Below are positions 36,045 to 44,083 of a stretch of 64,000 bases of DNA, piece by piece. Location: positions 620,001-684,000 of the forward strand of contig NZ_CP133266.1 of the NCBI RefSeq assembly GCF_030915485.1, in the 5' to 3' direction. Source of the stretch: Neobacillus sp. PS3-40 (GTDB taxonomy: Bacteria > Bacillota > Bacilli > Bacillales > Cytobacillaceae). The first letter of the stretch is position 1. Every line of letters begins with the position of its first letter. Under the pieces are notes generated by a model, which searched no databases, was not told the origin of the DNA, and saw only the letters and a list, made by a program, of their open reading frames with translations. Made by a program: the position numbers and the translations under genes.

Positions 36045-38270
36045 ATGAATCAATGGCAGGGATTTGAAAAAGGTAACTGGGAAAAAGAAGTTAATATTCG
36101 TGATTTTATTTTAAAAAATTTCGCTCCTTATGAAGGCGATGATTCATTCCTTGAAGTAGCAACTGAAGCAACAAAGGAACTTTGGGATCAGGTAATGGAG
36201 TTAACCGATCAAGAACGTAAAAATGGCGGGGTCCTAGAAATGGATACAGAAACAGTATCTACAATTACTTCACATGGACCTGGATACCTTAATGAAAATC
36301 TTGAAAAAGTAGTTGGTGTCCAAACAGATAAACCATTTAATCGCTCCCTACAGCCATTTGGTGGTATTCGAATGGCCAAGCAGGCCTGTGAATCATATGG
36401 TTATAAATTAAATCCTGAAATTGAAAAAATCTTTACTGAATTCCGTAAAACACATAATCAAGGTGTTTTCGATGTCTATACAGATGAAATGGCGCTTGCT
36501 CGTAAAGCTGCCATCATTACCGGACTTCCTGATGCGTACGGACGTGGGCGCATTATCGGGGATTACCGAAGGGTTGCATTATATGGGGTAGATTTCCTAA
36601 TCAAAGAAAAACAAAAAGATTTTAAAAATATAAGTAAGGTTATGACTGAGGATAATATGCGTCTTCGCGAGGAAGTTTCCGAGCAAGTACGCGCATTAAA
36701 GGAACTAAAGGATTTAGCAAATAGCTATGGCTTTGATATCTCTAAGCCAGCCGTAAATGCAACAGAAGCATTTCAATGGGTTTACTTCGGCTATTTAGCT
36801 GCTATCAAAGAACAAAACGGTGCTGCTATGAGCCTTGGACGCATATCGACCTTCCTTGATATTTACATTGAAAGAGATGTTCAAAACGGAACATTAACGG
36901 AAATAGAAGCGCAAGAACTAGTTGACCACTTTGTTATGAAGCTTCGACTAGTAAAATTTGCACGTACACCAGATTATAATGAATTATTCAGTGGAGATCC
37001 AACATGGGTTACAGAATCTATTGGTGGAATGGCTCTTGACGGACGTTCACTTGTAACCAAGAACTCGTTCCGGTTCCTTCATACCTTAAATAATTTAGGA
37101 CCAGCACCAGAACCAAACTTAACTGTTTTATGGTCAAGCCAACTTCCTGAGAACTTTAAAAAGTATTGTGCAGAAATATCTATTAAAACAAGTTCAATTC
37201 AGTATGAAAACGATGATATTATGCGTCCTGAATATGGAGATGACTATGGTATTGCCTGCTGCGTTTCAGCAATGGAGATTGGGAAACAAATGCAGTTTTT
37301 CGGTGCTCGCGCAAACCTTGCCAAAGCACTTCTCTATTCTATTAACGGCGGAGTAGATGAAAAGTTGAAGATTCAGGTTGGTCCACAATATCAACCCATC
37401 ACTTCTGATGTACTTGATTATGAAGAAGTCATGCAAAAATTTGATCAAATGATGGATTGGCTTGCTGAACTTTACATTAATACATTGAATGTGATCCATT
37501 ACATGCATGATAAATATAGCTATGAACGAATTGAAATGGCTTTACATGATTCGGAAATTCTCCGTACAATGGCAACTGGAATTGCTGGCTTAAGTGTTGT
37601 TGCAGATTCACTTAGTGCCATTAAATATGGTGAAGTAAGAGTTATTCGTGACGAGAACGGAATTGCCATTGATTTTGAATCAAACGGTGATTATCCAAAA
37701 TACGGCAACAACGATGACCGGGTTGATGATATCGCTATAAAAGTTGTTAAAATGTTTATGAAGAAGTTACGTAAAAATCAAACATATCGAAATTCAGTTC
37801 ATACTCTTTCAATCTTAACTATAACATCCAATGTCGTGTATGGTAAGAAAACTGGTAATACACCTGATGGACGCCGAATGGGTGAACCCTTTGCACCTGG
37901 TGCAAACCCAATGCATGGTCGTGATACAAAAGGGACACTTGCTTCCCTATCATCGGTTGCAAAGCTACCTTATGACTATTGCCAAGATGGAATATCAAAT
38001 ACTTTCTCCATCGTTCCTAATGCTTTAGGAAAAGATGATGCAAGTCGAATTAGGAATCTTGTTTCTATTCTTGATGGTTATGCAATCAAATCAGGACATC
38101 ATCTCAATGTTAATGTCTTTAATAGAGAAACATTATTAGATGCCATGGAACATCCTGAACTATATCCACAGTTAACAATTCGTGTATCTGGTTATGCGGT
38201 TAACTTTATTAAACTTACAAAAGAGCAACAGCTCGATGTTATTAATCGTACTTTCCATGAAACAATGTAA
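36045..38270 (+). CDS. pflB: Formate C-acetyltransferase (pyruvate formate-lyase)
   Basis: 741 residues from the ATG at 36045, nine bases after GAGGTG; a GTG at 36036 is part of that site. The adjacent catalytic cysteines lie in [12 protein letters not shown] (about 400) and the glycyl radical in RVSGYAVNF (about G716). The enzyme splits pyruvate with CoA into acetyl-CoA and formate under anoxia. Its activase is next door, 193 bp downstream. Formate made here is a natural substrate for FdhF and the FNT channel. Confidence 0.97.
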   Translation: MNQWQGFEKGNWEKEVNIRDFILKNFAPYEGDDSFLEVATEATKELWDQVMELTDQERKNGGVLEMDTETVSTITSHGPGYLNENLEKVVGVQTDKPFNRSLQPFGGIRMAKQACESYGYKLNPEIEKIFTEFRKTHNQGVFDVYTDEMALARKAAIITGLPDAYGRGRIIGDYRRVALYGVDFLIKEKQKDFKNISKVMTEDNMRLREEVSEQVRALKELKDLANSYGFDISKPAVNATEAFQWVYFGYLAAIKEQNGAAMSLGRISTFLDIYIERDVQNGTLTEIEAQELVDHFVMKLRLVKFARTPDYNELFSGDPTWVTESIGGMALDGRSLVTKNSFRFLHTLNNLGPAPEPNLTVLWSSQLPENFKKYCAEISIKTSSIQYENDDIMRPEYGDDYGIACCVSAMEIGKQMQFFGARANLAKALLYSINGGVDEKLKIQVGPQYQPITSDVLDYEEVMQKFDQMMDWLAELYINTLNVIHYMHDKYSYERIEMALHDSEILRTMATGIAGLSVVADSLSAIKYGEVRVIRDENGIAIDFESNGDYPKYGNNDDRVDDIAIKVVKMFMKKLRKNQTYRNSVHTLSILTITSNVVYGKKTGNTPDGRRMGEPFAPGANPMHGRDTKGTLASLSSVAKLPYDYCQDGISNTFSIVPNALGKDDASRIRNLVSILDGYAIKSGHHLNVNVFNRETLLDAMEHPELYPQLTIRVSGYAVNFIKLTKEQQLDVINRTFHETM

Positions 38271-38375
38271 AAAGAAAGTGCAAGAGTTTCTGGCGGTAAA
38301 TTCGTTCCTGTCATTCCATTAAAAGAACCGAAGCCACTGCAGGGGACTGGACGATTGAGTTTCACAAATATCAAT

Positions 38376-38412
38376 TTTTCCGTATATATTCTGGTATTAC
38401 ACGGAAAAAGGA
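38376..38412 (+). other. Hairpin between pflB and pflA
   Basis: TTTTTCCGT and ACGGAAAAAG pair around a 17-nt loop. It has no clean T-run and may stabilise the pflB message or lower pflA expression. The rest of the 193-bp gap shows nothing recognisable. Confidence 0.45.
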
Positions 38413-38463
38413 GCTTCTTATTAAGTGAAATCTCCAGGCATACAATGAAGGAGGAAAATCATC

Positions 38464-39213
38464 ATGAACGGGAATATTCATTCAATTGAAACATTTGGAA
38501 CGGTAGATGGTCCAGGAATACGTTATGTTATTTTTACTCAAGGTTGCCTTTTGCGCTGCCAATTTTGCCATAATGCGGATACTTGGGAAATAAATGCCGG
38601 TAAACAAATGTCCGTTTCCGAAATCATGAATGACCTGGTTTCTTATCTTCCTTTCATTGATTCTTCCGGAGGCGGTATCACGGTAAGCGGTGGGGAGCCG
38701 TTATTACAAATCCCCTTTCTTATTGAGTTATTTAAAGAATGTAAGAACAAAGGGATTCATACTACTATTGACTCTTCTGGTGGATGTTTTTCAAACTCTT
38801 ATCGTTTTCTTGAACAACTAGAGGAATTACTTCAATTTACAGACTTGGTATTGCTAGATTTAAAACATATTAATCGGAAGAAACATATTAAGCTAACAGG
38901 TATGGCCAATGATCATATTTTAGACTTTGCCAAATTTTTATCAAATAAAAATATACCTGTTTGGATTAGACATGTATTGGTACCCACTGTAACTGATGAT
39001 CCTTGCGACTTACAAAATCTTGGGGAATTCATTGGCACCCTTGAAAATGTTCAAAAAGTCGAAGTTCTCCCCTATCATAAACTTGGTGTTTATAAATGGG
39101 ATGCACTTGGACATGAGTATCAATTAAAGAATGTGGAACCACCGAGTGTTGAAAATGTTGATTTCGCGGTTGCAATGCTCAACAAATATCAGAAAAAGCT
39201 TATCAATGCTTAA
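38464..39213 (+). CDS. pflA: Pyruvate formate-lyase activating enzyme (radical SAM)
   Basis: 249 residues, start ATG after AAGGAGGAAAATCATC. The radical SAM cluster motif CX3CX2C is C28-C32-C35 (GCLLRCQFCHN). The SAM-binding glycine-rich motif is VSGGEPLLQ, with LLDLKHIN and VLVPTVTDD further on. It makes the glycyl radical on PflB. Preceded by the pflB-pflA hairpin and closed by a strong terminator. Confidence 0.96.
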   Translation: MNGNIHSIETFGTVDGPGIRYVIFTQGCLLRCQFCHNADTWEINAGKQMSVSEIMNDLVSYLPFIDSSGGGITVSGGEPLLQIPFLIELFKECKNKGIHTTIDSSGGCFSNSYRFLEQLEELLQFTDLVLLDLKHINRKKHIKLTGMANDHILDFAKFLSNKNIPVWIRHVLVPTVTDDPCDLQNLGEFIGTLENVQKVEVLPYHKLGVYKWDALGHEYQLKNVEPPSVENVDFAVAMLNKYQKKLINA

Positions 39214-39333
39214 TTGTAAAAATAGAAAAGTGCATGCGCCTAATAGCCACAATCTCAATAAAGACTGTACCTTTGATTTAAGTGGATTTTTCATCTTCAA
39301 GTAATCAATATATAAATTTATAATTTCTTTTCG

Positions 39334-39372
39334 GTAAAAAACACTAATTTTAAAAAAATTAGTGTTTTTTAC
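39334..39372 (+). terminator. Terminator after pflA
   Basis: GTAAAAAACACTAATTT / AAATTAGTGTTTTTTAC, a long perfect stem with a T-run, about 120 bp after the stop. Confidence 0.85.
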
Positions 39373-39472
39373 TATATTGTGAACAGCCCTTTTCTGCATA
39401 GTTTTTTGATAAATTTATAGTATGGTAATGTTATTCATATTAGTTTTGGTTCTAAAAGGAGAGATCAATAAA

Positions 39473-40201
39473 ATGTATGAAATTTTAAGTAAATTAAGCA
39501 ATTTTTTAAGTAGCCCATTTTTTGTTTTAGTGGATGAATTGAAACAAATCCCAATCCTTGCGGCATTTTTTCTTGGGTTAATTGGAGCACTTGCCCCTTG
39601 CCAACTAACCGGAAATATAAGTGCTATTACCTATTATGGTCAAAGAAGTTTACAGTCAAAAAGACAATGGGTTGAAGCGCTTTTCTTTATTCTTGGGAAA
39701 ATAGTAGTTTTTTCCGTTTTAGGTCTTTCTGTATGGGCGATTGGTCGAGAATTCCAAGATGCCATTACCAGTTTTTTTGCTATTTTCCGTCAATTAATGG
39801 GGCCATTTATTATTTTCATAGGACTATTTTTAATGGGCCTATTTAAACTAAATTGGATCACCCGTCTGTTCTCTCGCATCCCAGCCAGCAAACATGGTGG
39901 TCTTTTAGGTTCATTCCTGATGGGAGTAAGTTTTTCTATTGCTTTTTGTCCGACTATGTTTGTCTTATTTTTTCTTACTTTAATGCCAATCGTACTGAAC
40001 TCAGCATATGGAGCAATTCTCCCATCAATATTTGCAATTGGTACATCCCTTCCTTTAGTTATAATTATGTTGATTATTTGGTTTCTTGGTATTGATGGTG
40101 CATTAATGAGAAAAAGCAGGCGACTAGGAGCAATTGTTCAAAAGTCAGCAGGTATCTTTCTCATTCTACTTGGTGTAATAGATACAATTACATACTGGTG
40201 A
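39473..40201 (+). CDS. CcdA/DsbD-type (TauE/SafE-like) membrane protein
   Basis: 242 residues from the ATG at 39473, behind AAAGGAGAGATCAATAAA. Six hydrophobic segments in two similar halves, each with a cysteine: GALAPCQLTGN and SIAFCPTMFVLFF. This is the pattern of the DsbD/CcdA transmembrane domain that passes reducing equivalents outward. CcdA normally has a PC..P motif; here both Cys-Pro or Pro-Cys motifs are kept. Possible roles are cytochrome c maturation, metal transport or sulfite export. No partner gene lies beside it. Confidence 0.7.
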   Translation: MYEILSKLSNFLSSPFFVLVDELKQIPILAAFFLGLIGALAPCQLTGNISAITYYGQRSLQSKRQWVEALFFILGKIVVFSVLGLSVWAIGREFQDAITSFFAIFRQLMGPFIIFIGLFLMGLFKLNWITRLFSRIPASKHGGLLGSFLMGVSFSIAFCPTMFVLFFLTLMPIVLNSAYGAILPSIFAIGTSLPLVIIMLIIWFLGIDGALMRKSRRLGAIVQKSAGIFLILLGVIDTITYW

Positions 40202-40397
40202 GCCTCTCCTAAACTTGTAAATTCTATTGGAGTTATACTATTTAGACATCGACTGCAAATTTTGCGGTCTTTTAAATTTTAACTTTGTACAAATAACGAA
40301 AATTCTCCAATTAGGACCAATATTATCTAGATTAAATTGATTCTTTCCCCTTTCTCCTATATACTCTTATCATGGCTAAAAAGTGAGGTGAATAATT

Positions 40398-40688
40398 TTG
40401 TTTCAGATGATCATTGATTTTACGGATATTAATACATTAAATGCCCTTTATATAAGTATTATCATTGGGATTACAATCAAATATCTCTGGGCATGGAATG
40501 TTGAATATTCCTTTTTAGGATCATTGTCAGAACCTGCAAACACACAAATTATTCATCCTTTATTTTTTTATAAGAAAAAAAACAATTTAAATGGAAACTT
40601 TATTTTGATCAGAATTGTTAAATATATTCGTAGAAAAAAATGTTCACAGGATGATTCTGAAGAACGTATTTCCTACTGTTTTATTTAG
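40398..40688 (+). CDS. mifM: MifM-like translation-arrest leader peptide upstream of yidC2
   Basis: 96 residues from a TTG start, seven bases after GAGGTGA. One N-terminal membrane span (about 14-33) is followed by a basic soluble tail. Near the C-terminus it reads IRIVKYIRRKKCSQDDSEER. B. subtilis MifM has the same size (95), topology and place directly before yidC2, and an arrest segment with R-I-x-x-W-I followed by acidic residues. R72-I73-x-x-Y76-I77 and D85-E89 here fit that plan. The last codons pair with the yidC2 ribosome site (next feature). MifM senses membrane-insertion capacity: poor insertion prolongs arrest and opens yidC2. Detailed sequence identity to MifM was not computed. 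Confidence 0.7.
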   Translation: MFQMIIDFTDINTLNALYISIIIGITIKYLWAWNVEYSFLGSLSEPANTQIIHPLFFYKKKNNLNGNFILIRIVKYIRRKKCSQDDSEERISYCFI

Positions 40689-40718
40689 ATAAAATTCATA
40701 CCACAAATCAGGAGGAAA
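40669..40718 (+). promoter_or_regulatory. RNA hairpin masking the yidC2 ribosome site
   Basis: TTTCCTACTG (40669-40678), inside the last codons of the leader ORF, pairs with CAGGAGGAAA (40709-40718), which contains the yidC2 Shine-Dalgarno. Nine of ten positions pair. A ribosome paused near codon 89-91 would cover the left arm and free the site. Confidence 0.7.
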
Positions 40719-40719
40719 A

Positions 40720-41502
40720 ATGAAAATTAAACATTCTTCACTTACAATAATGAGTCTTTTAGTATTAACTACTTTATTACTTTCAGGTTGTTCCGCTAAA
40801 ACTGGAATGGATACTGGGTTCTTTCATACCTATTTTGTAAATCCATTTACTATTTCAATCCATTCAGTAGCTGGAGTTTTCTTTGGAAGTTATGGTATTG
40901 CAATTATCATCATAACTATTGTTATTCGATCAATATTGATGCCATTTATGCTAAAACAATATAAAAGTCAAATGCACATGAAAGAAAAAATGGATTTATT
41001 GAAGCCTGAACTAGATGCTATCCAAAAGAAAATGAAAACAGAAAAGGATCCAAAAAAGAAACAAGCACTTCAACAGGAACAAATGGGTCTTTACCAAAAA
41101 CATGGTGTTAATCCTTTAAATATGGGTTGTCTACCATTGATAATTCAGATGCCAATTCTTACAGGTTTCTATTATGCGATTCGTGGTTCAAAGGAAATTG
41201 CATCCCATCATTTTTTATGGTTTAATCTTGGACATCCAGATATTTATATTACATTGGTTGCCGGTGTCATTTATTATTTACAATTTAAAGTATCACAGTC
41301 AACAATGCCTACACAGCAGTCAGAACAAATGAAATACATGGGCCTTCTTTCTCCGGTAATGATCGTTATGTTTTCATTAAAATCCCCTGCAGCACTTCCA
41401 CTTTATTGGGCTGTCGGTGGTACATTCTTAATCATACAAACAATTATTGGCAGAAAGCTTTATGGCAATAAAGAAACTGAAGTAAAAGTAAAACAAAAAT
41501 AA
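40720..41502 (+). CDS. yidC2: Membrane protein insertase YidC2/YqjG (Oxa1 family)
   Basis: 260 residues. Lipoprotein-type signal with LLLSGCSAK (C24), then five membrane spans of the Oxa1 core. The arginine of the hydrophilic groove lies in TIVIRSILMPFML. A charged cytoplasmic hairpin (about 85-125, KPELDAIQKKMKTEKDPKKK) and NPLNMGCLPLIIQMPILTGFYYAI are typical. It inserts membrane proteins with or without SecYEG. The upstream MifM-like ORF marks it as the inducible paralogue rather than SpoIIIJ. Confidence 0.93.
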   Translation: MKIKHSSLTIMSLLVLTTLLLSGCSAKTGMDTGFFHTYFVNPFTISIHSVAGVFFGSYGIAIIIITIVIRSILMPFMLKQYKSQMHMKEKMDLLKPELDAIQKKMKTEKDPKKKQALQQEQMGLYQKHGVNPLNMGCLPLIIQMPILTGFYYAIRGSKEIASHHFLWFNLGHPDIYITLVAGVIYYLQFKVSQSTMPTQQSEQMKYMGLLSPVMIVMFSLKSPAALPLYWAVGGTFLIIQTIIGRKLYGNKETEVKVKQK

Positions 41503-41504
41503 TG

Positions 41505-41557
41505 TAAAAAAGGCGACCTAAAATTCACATTGAATTTTAGAGTCGTCTTTTTTTTAC
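41505..41557 (+). terminator. Terminator after yidC2
   Basis: AAAAAAGGCGAC...AAAATTC-ACATT-GAATTTT...GTCGTCTTTTTTTT, long stem with T-run. Confidence 0.85.
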
Positions 41558-41581
41558 AATTATATATCCTTAAAAGATCTT

Positions 41582-41738
41582 CAGCGGCCTCGCTAAATCG
41601 CCTGCTCAGTCCCCACCAAAGTCATTAAAATAAAGATTTTTTTGGAATAAATGGTGGTCTTTGGGTGTTTTCAGATTTTTCTACTTTACCCACCTGAGTT
41701 GATTGGAGCGGAGGGCACTTGACTCCTGCTGAATTTAA
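41582..41738. repeat. R1 repeat with extended arm, copy 6 (partial)
   Basis: Reverse complement of the arm at 1141-1301: CATTAAAATAAAG, GGAAT-AATGGTGGTCTTTG, TGTTTTCAGATTTTTCTACTT, then TTGATTGGAGCGGAGGGCAC. Relative to copy 1 it lacks about 45 bp between two CTTTG copies. On its left the IS110 target position (GATTTAGCGAGG, reverse strand) is uninterrupted. Confidence 0.6.
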
Positions 41739-41761
41739 GGAAAGGGCGTTCATCAATTTCT

Positions 41762-42121
41762 TTAGCTTATAGACTTTCCAATAATAAGGCCAACATACGC
41801 AAGTGAAATACCTACTATATAGCTAAGTGCTAAATTCAAATAAAAAAAGGACAGCTTTTTTGTTTCTCTAAGCTTTTCCATCTCAAGTTTAAATGTAGAA
41901 AAAGTCGTAAAAGCCCCCATAAAACCAACACCTAATAACGCATAAAGATGACCATTTAATTGCATTCCAAATAATATTCCTAAAAGAAAAGCACCAAGAA
42001 GGTTGACAATTAAAGTTCCCAACGGAAAACCCTGTTTATTTATCACTTTTCTACTTATAATAAACCTGGCGTTCGCCCCAAAAAAACCACCTACCGCTAT
42101 GTATATCATTTCCATCATCAT
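41762..42121 (-). CDS. crcB: Fluoride channel subunit CrcB/FluC (second gene)
   Basis: 119 residues, four membrane spans. Family motifs: GGFFGANARFIISR, GTLIVNLLGAFLLGIL and GFMGAFTTFSTFKLE. Fluc dimers export fluoride. Its start overlaps the stop of the upstream crcB by 4 bp, and the pair probably forms a heterodimer as in other Bacillus. No fluoride riboswitch is visible in the 120 bp before the pair. Confidence 0.93.
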   Translation of the reverse strand: MMMEMIYIAVGGFFGANARFIISRKVINKQGFPLGTLIVNLLGAFLLGILFGMQLNGHLYALLGVGFMGAFTTFSTFKLEMEKLRETKKLSFFYLNLALSYIVGISLAYVGLIIGKSIS

Positions 42122-42513
42122 AACGTTTTCCCTACTTTTATTAACTTCCTCTTACCTAACTCCATTCCCATCCTTACAAATAAAAGTCCACCAAACAGGC
42201 TTGTGATTACATAAAGGAATCCTTTAATGTATGCTTCATTTTCTATTAAATGGACAGCTTCGATACAAAATGTTGAGAACGTGGTATATGACCCAATTAT
42301 ACCTGTTGAAATGGCACTTAATATATATGGGTGAAGCTTTTTAGGTACTAAAAACCTGGATGAAAACCAGCCGAGAATAAAGGATCCAGATAAATTTATC
42401 AATAATGTCCCAAACGGAAAACCCTTTCCCCACAGACCTGAGGCTATTATAGAAAGGAAATACCTCACTAAACTACCCACAATTCCACCGATCCCGATAA
42501 AGAAATAAATCAA
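42118..42513 (-). CDS. crcB: Fluoride channel subunit CrcB/FluC (first gene)
   Basis: 131 residues with four spans. Motifs IGGIVGSLVRYFLS, GTLLINLSGSFILGWFSS and GIIGSYTTFSTFCIEAVHL. First gene of a two-gene operon, divergent from the YhcN-like gene. GAGGTGTTTTAG just before the start is a plausible ribosome site. Confidence 0.93.
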   Translation of the reverse strand: MIYFFIGIGGIVGSLVRYFLSIIASGLWGKGFPFGTLLINLSGSFILGWFSSRFLVPKKLHPYILSAISTGIIGSYTTFSTFCIEAVHLIENEAYIKGFLYVITSLFGGLLFVRMGMELGKRKLIKVGKTL

Positions 42514-42637
42514 CTAAAACACCTCATTAATAACACATAGCAAAACTTATTTTACCATTACCAACTTGAATAGTTTTTATCGAAATAGGAATCCTATCCA
42601 TGAACATAACAACTTTAAAAAGGAGAGTTACTACAGA

Positions 42638-43219
42638 ATGAAAATAAAATTATTCTTTATTGCATCAGTTTTATTTAGTCTATATTTAACAGGTTGTGCA
42701 AGAAATAATGTAAATGACAACGTGGCTTATCGAAATAAAAATGGAATGGAACCTACAAGGGTTAATTATCACACTCGTAATGGAGCTCCACTCGTAACTG
42801 ACGTTGATCGCAATAACATCAATCCAAATGTTACAGATGTTCGCTACAATAACCGTAATATCAATAATGTAGGCGATAACAGATCAAAAATGCAGGTTGC
42901 AGATCAAGTTGCAAAGAGAGTTTCTGATTTAAAAGAAGTTGACCAAGCAAATGTTATTGTTACGGATAATAATGCTTATGTTGCAGCTAAACTGGCTAAT
43001 AATGTTGGAGACAAACTTACGAATAAAATTGAAAACAAAATTTCAGATCGAGTGAAATCTGTTGATCGTGATATCGACAATGTCTATGTTTCCGTAAATC
43101 CAGATTTTTATGATCGGATGACCGGATATTCAAATGATATTAGAGCAGGAAAGCCTGTTTCAGGTTTCTTTGATCAATTTTCACGTACTGTTCGTAGAGT
43201 TTTCCCTGATCTTAAATAG
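42638..43219 (+). CDS. YhcN/YlaJ family sporulation lipoprotein
   Basis: 193 residues from the ATG at 42638 behind AAAAGGAGAGTTACTACAGA; an upstream ATG at 42566 lacks a site. Lipobox LTGC near residue 20. An Asn/Arg-rich region (about 25-85) precedes the conserved YhcN/YlaJ domain: ADQVAKRVSDLKEVDQANVI, VTDNNAYVAAKL and DNVYVSVNPDFYDRM. Members are forespore membrane or germination lipoproteins of Bacillus. Monocistronic. Confidence 0.88.
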   Translation: MKIKLFFIASVLFSLYLTGCARNNVNDNVAYRNKNGMEPTRVNYHTRNGAPLVTDVDRNNINPNVTDVRYNNRNINNVGDNRSKMQVADQVAKRVSDLKEVDQANVIVTDNNAYVAAKLANNVGDKLTNKIENKISDRVKSVDRDIDNVYVSVNPDFYDRMTGYSNDIRAGKPVSGFFDQFSRTVRRVFPDLK

Positions 43220-43241
43220 TTAATAACCATTTAAAAAAACT

Positions 43242-43338
43242 CGCCAATTGTCATAGCCCTCAAAGGGCGATGACAGAGGCGTAGTTGCACTTATGCTCTA
43301 GTGGAATTTATGGATATAAATTCTGATTAGCTAAGAAA
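43242..43338. repeat. R2 dispersed repeat, copy b (most complete)
   Basis: CGCCAATTGTCATAGCCC, TCAAAGGGCGATGACAGAGG, CGTAGTTGCAC and GGAATTTATGGATATAAATT, then CTGATTAGCTAAGAAAAA. AGCCCTCAAAGGGC and the GAATTTATGGATATAAATTC dyad give it hairpin potential. Confidence 0.6.
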
Positions 43339-43367
43339 AAGGCTGCCAATTACGGCAGTCTTTTCTT
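43336..43367. terminator. Hairpin terminator
   Basis: AAAAAGGCTGCC-AATTAC-GGCAGTCTTTTC, able to stop both the YhcN-like gene and the convergent 67-residue gene. Confidence 0.7.
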
Positions 43368-43569
43368 ATGCATCCTGAAAATACTCTTTATAAAATCCGC
43401 CTACTTTTCCTGAATTATCAAGTATAAAGTAAAATTCTTCTGTTTCATTTTTCACTTCATATACTTTTCCAACGGTTAGAGCTTGATTTACAATATATTT
43501 TTTCGCATCTGTATGAATACATTCTACTTCTTTTAATGTTTCACGATCATGCCATCCTAAGTGTATCAT
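43366..43569 (-). CDS. Small conserved protein, possibly DUF6501
   Basis: 67 residues, ATG after GAGAGGGAGGAAAAT. Sequence MIHLGWHDRETLKEVECIHT, KKYIVNQALTVGKVYEVKNE, EEFYFILDNSGKVGGFYKEY. The compact beta pattern with a final GGFYKEYF resembles a Bacillus family I recall as DUF6501; that name is from memory and should be checked. Function unknown. Confidence 0.65.
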   Translation of the reverse strand: MIHLGWHDRETLKEVECIHTDAKKYIVNQALTVGKVYEVKNETEEFYFILDNSGKVGGFYKEYFQDA

Positions 43570-43837
43570 ATTTTCCTCCCTCTCAATTTATGTACATCTT
43601 CTAGTATATAAAGTACGATGTCCAATCGCAACTATATTCACGGAATTCGTATCAGTTGAATTCATAATATAAGGTAGTTACCATTCCTCAGAAATAAAAA
43701 TCGGATTATTACTTATTTTTAATTTGTTTTAAAATTTTTTAAATTAATTTATTCATTATGGGGTTTTCAAATGGAAGAAAAACCATTACAATGATAAAAA
43801 CTGAATATTAATCCACTTTCCCAAGGAGGCATTCAAA

Positions 43838-43972
43838 TTGAAGATAATGAGTAACGAGTTGTTGGTTGTTTCGTATCGGGATGCACTAAAATCTGGCAAG
43901 GAAAAAGAATGGATTATGTTTTTAAAAGAAGAAATTAAACGACGTGGATTACGCCCATTTAAGAATCGCTAA
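43838..43972 (+). CDS. sda: Sda-like sporulation histidine kinase inhibitor
   Basis: 44 residues from a TTG start, 8 nt after AAGGAGG (43823-43829); the ATG at 43847 is too far from the site. Sequence MKIMSNELLVVSYRDALKSG, then KEKEWIMFLKEEIKRRGL. This matches the Sda helical hairpin: (L)SDELLIESYxxA on helix 1 and FIxLIENEIKRRSL on helix 2. Sda blocks autophosphorylation of KinA-type kinases to link DNA replication to sporulation. The C-terminal RPFKNR tail differs from B. subtilis Sda, so it may be a paralogue. Confidence 0.75.
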   Translation: MKIMSNELLVVSYRDALKSGKEKEWIMFLKEEIKRRGLRPFKNR

Positions 43973-44051
43973 AAATTAAGCATTATTTAATTGTATTGTT
44001 AATAAATCTGTTTTTTAGTTTATTTTGATGTTATCTATTAATCTCTTGTAA

Positions 44052-44083
44052 TAAAAACAACAACCAATGGCTGTTGTTTTTAT
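44052..44083 (-). terminator. Terminator of the two-component operon
   Basis: AAAAACAACA...TGTTGTTTTT hairpin next to the histidine kinase stop. Confidence 0.75.

Noticed and set aside
42514-42637. Fluoride riboswitch before the crcB pair
   Set aside because: No conserved crcB-motif helices are visible in the short divergent region.
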